DNA of 64,000 nucleotides, taken from contig NW_026870043.1 of assembly GCF_029168945.1 (NCBI RefSeq), positions 7,818,501 through 7,882,500 on the forward strand. Direction: 5' to 3'. Position 1 is the first letter of the stretch. Every line of letters starts with the position of its first letter. Below are positions 60,641-64,000 of this stretch, one piece after another. The translations under genes were made by a program, and so were the position numbers. This stretch comes from Cannabis sativa. Lineage: Eukaryota; Streptophyta; Magnoliopsida; Rosales; Cannabaceae. The notes below the pieces were generated by a model. The model was not told the DNA's origin, made no database searches, and saw only the letters and a list, made by a program, of their open reading frames with translations.

Positions 60641-60991
60641 GGGCTATAAGCTTGGAGAGGAAGTATTTCCCTTCTCGTTACAATTGATATAAGCAAAAAG
60701 ATTGCATAGTAATACAGAATGCACTAATCATGGGATTTCGACAGCTTGCCATATCTTTGAAATCTGATCCCAAAGTTATAGGGATTTCCTTGATGACTCA
60801 CGATGCGAAAGCCTAATTTGCTAAGTGTTGGCATTTTGCGCAGATTGCTCACTGCTCGGTCTAGAGGACCTCGTCCGAGCAAATGTATGAGTTATCATGT
60901 ACGGCCTGTGTCTTGCGAGCAGATACCCGGAGTCGATTCCACGTGTCACCATCAGGTGATGCCACGTCAGAGTGCAAAAATTAGGATAACA

Positions 60992-63900
60992 GGGACATAA
61001 ATCAAAACCTGGGACCTAGACTGAGACCAAAACCTAGACCCAAAAACTGAGGCCGGACCCAGGACCTAAGAAGGAGACTCGGACCTGGGACCCAAAACCT
61101 GGGACCTAGACCGGGACTCGAGACCCAAACCCGAACCGGAGCACGAACTTGGACCCAAACTGGGACCTAGGACCTGAACATAGATGGGGGACCTAGACCC
61201 TAGAATTGGGCCCTAAAATTGGGACCAGAACTTGGGCCTCAGAACATGGATTGGTATCCAAGACCCGACTCCAGACCAAAACATGGACCTAGGACCCACC
61301 TCGGAACCTGGGATCTGAGACTGGATGCTTGGACTCGACCCATAGTCGGTTTCTTGATTATGGACTTACACCAGAATCCCAACCCAAACTCGAACTCAAA
61401 CCAGGACCCGAACACATACCTAGACCCAAAACCACACTCGGGAACCAAAACTGAAACTTGAACTGGAATCGGACTGGGATCTTAGAATGGTACTAGGATC
61501 TTGACCCAGACCCAAACCCAGAACTTGACTCAACCTCAGACCCTAACCGAGACCGAAACATAGACTTGAACCTCGCCCCGGACCCAAATGAGGACCGAAA
61601 CCCAAACTCGGACCCAAACAAGACACGAAATCGGTACCCTATGACTTGAAAGTGGAACCGAAATTTGGAGCATATTGGGACCCAGGAATAGGACCAGGAC
61701 CTAGACCCAGACCCAAAATTGTAACCGGACCAAGACCACTACTCAGACACAAACCCACCTTAGGATTTGGTCCCAAACTTGAATCCAAGCCCGAACTGGG
61801 ACTCGGGACCTGAACCTAGACCTGAACTTAGGCCCAAATATGGAACAGGACACGGGACCAAAAATTGGGATCGAGACCCAGAACTACACCCTAGTCTCGG
61901 TCCTGGACCTAGACCGAAACCCAGACCATGACCTAGAACATGAATCGAAACCAGACTGGGACTGTGATTGGGATCTAGATTTTGTCCCGGGATCCAGGAA
62001 CAGGGGCTTGGACAAGACCCATAGTTGGTGTCTTTATCTAGGACTCGGACAAGGACGAGAAGCTGAATAGGACCGGGACTGCGACCAGGACCTAGACCCG
62101 GTCTAGGACCCAGACTTGGACTGAGACTCGAACCCGAACCCGAACCCAAACCCGATCCTGAACCTGAACTTGGGACTCGATCCCGGACCCAAACCAATCC
62201 CCTAACCGAGACTAGGATTAGGACCGTTACATGGACACGAACCTAGACCCAAAATCGAATACCGACCCAGACACTAGACTAGGATAGAAATACGGGACCT
62301 AGACTCGGACCCAGACCCAAACTCAGACCTAGACCTAGCCAAGGATTTGAAAAAACCCGTACCCGGACTCGAACTAAGACTCGGACCCTGACCCCAATCT
62401 TGACCCAGACCCTGACCCAGAACCAAACCCAGACCCAGAATCATAACTAGAACTGTGACTAGGACCGGACTTGAGACTAGAACCAAACCCAAACCATAAC
62501 CCAAAAGTCGGACCAGAACTTGGACAAAGACCTTGACTAGGACTGGGACTTGAGACCTGGGACCCAAACCTGGATTGGGACTTGGACCTGACCTGGTCTG
62601 AAACCCTCGCCGAGACCCAAACCAAGATCCAGACCCTAACTCGAACTTAGACCAAGATTGGGACCGAGACCTGGACCCGAACCTGGACCCAGACCATGAC
62701 CTAGGAATCGAACTTAGATGGGGACCTAGACTAGGGACCTAGCCCCTGGAACCCAGACCCACATCAGAATCCAGGACTCGAACCCGAACCAGGACCTGAC
62801 TTGCACTTAGGAATCTGAAGTCAGACCCAGACTCAGACCCGAAACCTACCCTAGACCCAAACCAGGTCAGGAACCTAGACACGGACTAGTACCAAACCTG
62901 AACCCGAACTTAAACCCAAAATCGAACCCAACCCCGGGACCCAAACTCAAATTCAGACTTAGAATTAGACCCAAACCTAGACCTAGTCCTGGACCCAAAC
63001 TCAAACCTAGACTGGGAACTAAACACGGACTGAGATCGGTATCGAAACATGGGACTCAGACCTTGACCTAGACCCAGACCCAGGACCCGAACCCACACTC
63101 GAACCCAAACTCGGAGAAGGACTCGAATCCCGACCCAAACTCAAACCCAAACTCAAACTCAGAATCGCAACTGGAATTGGAATCATACTAGGATTAGGAT
63201 TAGGACCAGGACCTAAACCCGAACCTGAACCCAGATACAAACCCAGACCGAGACCCAAACCTTAACCGAGACTAGGACTCAAATCCAAACCTAGACTTGG
63301 ACCCAAACCCAGACCAGCATCGGGACTTGGACCGAGAATCAAGATAGGAACCTTGGCAAGGAAACTAGGACTGGGACCTAGTACCCGACCCTAAACAAAA
63401 AATTGACCCTAGGACCCAGCTCATGAACCAGCACCTGAAATGGAAACAGACCAGGACTCAAGATTAGGATCCAGATCTGGACCAAGGGTTTGGACCAAAC
63501 TCGTAGTCGGTGTCTAGATCAGGGACCCAGCCTCGGACCTGAACTCAAACAAGGACCCGAACCCAGACCCAAACCTGAACCTAGTCCCAGACCCAAACTT
63601 AGACCCGAACCCGTACCTTTTGACCCGAAATGGGAACAAAAATTGGGAGTAGACCGGGACCCGAGAATGGGACCACAACCAGGACTTAGACTTGGAACTG
63701 TCACTGGACCAAGACATAGACCCGGAACCGTAACTCGACCAGAACTTGGAGTCCAACTAAGACCTAGACCCGAACTGGGCCGTAGACCCAGTTCCTTACC
63801 CAAACCTGGAATCGGGACCCAAACTCAAACCCAAACATGGAACCAGGCTTGGGACACAAAACCGGGGCCGGGACCTAGAACTGCACCCCAATCTCAATTC

Positions 63901-64000
63901 CGGATCCAAACACGGACTCGGGACCCGAGAACTGAACCAAACAAAACCGAGACCCCTGATAGGGATCCAGATCTTGAATTGGGATCCAGGAAAGGGGCTT
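60992..64000 (-). repeat. Hexamer satellite (GACC on plus strand), to window end
   Basis: Starts directly after the gypsy LTR terminus and runs off the window. Anchor boxes lie near 61,336, 62,020 and 63,505, with the GGTCTGAAACCC landmark near 62,598. The order of landmarks repeats that seen at 2,621-4,365 and 11,050-13,630. No gene is visible; the reading frames are hexamer artefacts. Confidence 0.9.

Larger units (their letters stand above)
57706..60991 (-). mobile_element. 5' part of a Ty3/gypsy element (LTR plus gag), minus strand
   Basis: On the minus strand: 5' LTR (60,991 down to 59,883), a 67-base untranslated stretch, then gag down to 57,706, where a diverged copia LTR takes over. 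No protease, RT or integrase of this element is present. The gag type, with a CRFHGDYGH knuckle and an RYAR-type ending, suggests the Tat/Athila side of plant gypsy elements; this lineage call is an inference. Confidence 0.85.
59883..60991 (-). repeat. Gypsy 5' LTR with internal duplication (1,109 bp)
   Basis: Plus-strand ends are TGTTGACC (59,883) and GGATAACA (60,991), the TG...CA form. An internal copy of the outer terminus, GGGGTAACA, is at 60,562-60,570, because the U3 part is duplicated (60,093-60,570 and 60,571-60,991). Minus-strand TATA boxes lie in both copies. A probable primer-binding site (minus strand TGGTGCTTTCATTGAGA, about 59,862-59,878) follows; I could not assign its tRNA. 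Confidence 0.82.
60093..60991 (-). repeat. Tandem duplication of the LTR promoter region
   Basis: 60,093-60,570 (478 bases) and 60,571-60,991 (421 bases) align throughout. The length difference is mostly one extra 54-base repeat in the first copy. Shared blocks include ATGAATTCTTAG, TTGCCCAGTGA, GACTCACGATGCGAAAGC and CCACGTGTCACCATCAG. Confidence 0.85.

Overview
The window looks like gene-poor heterochromatin from a flowering plant. Plant-type telomere tracts (TTTAGGG), Ty1/copia and Ty3/gypsy LTR retrotransposons with initiator-Met primer-binding sites, and very AT-rich element leaders all point that way. I found no host protein-coding gene, rRNA or tRNA. The species cannot be fixed from sequence alone; a eudicot is the best guess. 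Identities and counts given here are by-eye estimates.

Layout. 1-13,817: a large degenerate hexamer satellite (consensus NGGTCY, read here mostly as its complement, RGACCN), with an internal segment in opposite orientation (about 6,675-9,705) and a telomere-like tract at 582-703. 13,818-16,466: remnants of three LTR elements. 16,467-22,432: the same satellite in GGTC orientation, including a second telomere-like tract (18,499-18,600) inside a long inverted copy of the start of the window. 22,433-44,976: a tandemly duplicated block of about 8.6 kb (satellite plus a truncated copia element), with one partial and one solo-LTR copy. The third copy is split by a 10 kb copia element (32,022-42,062) with 5-bp target duplications. 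44,972-45,374: satellite. 45,375-53,792: a second, decayed copia element on the minus strand, nested in the reverse transcriptase of a third copia element whose 3' part follows (53,793-56,491). 56,492-57,705: a diverged copia LTR piece. 57,706-60,991: a broken Ty3/gypsy gag with its 5' LTR. 60,992-64,000: satellite again.

The satellite makes up about 40% of the window. Its 6-bp period is a multiple of three, so it gives many long but meaningless reading frames of dipeptide type (GL/GP, SG/SR, VW/VQ, or RP/TQ/DP on the other strand); none is called as a gene. At larger scale it is a higher-order repeat with recurring non-hexamer anchor boxes.

The retroelement genes (protease, integrase, RT, RNase H, gag) are all interrupted by stops, frameshifts or truncation. 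The copia copies share a long non-coding leader where gag would be expected, and two of them share the same decayed pol. This suggests a non-autonomous lineage mobilised by proteins supplied from elsewhere.
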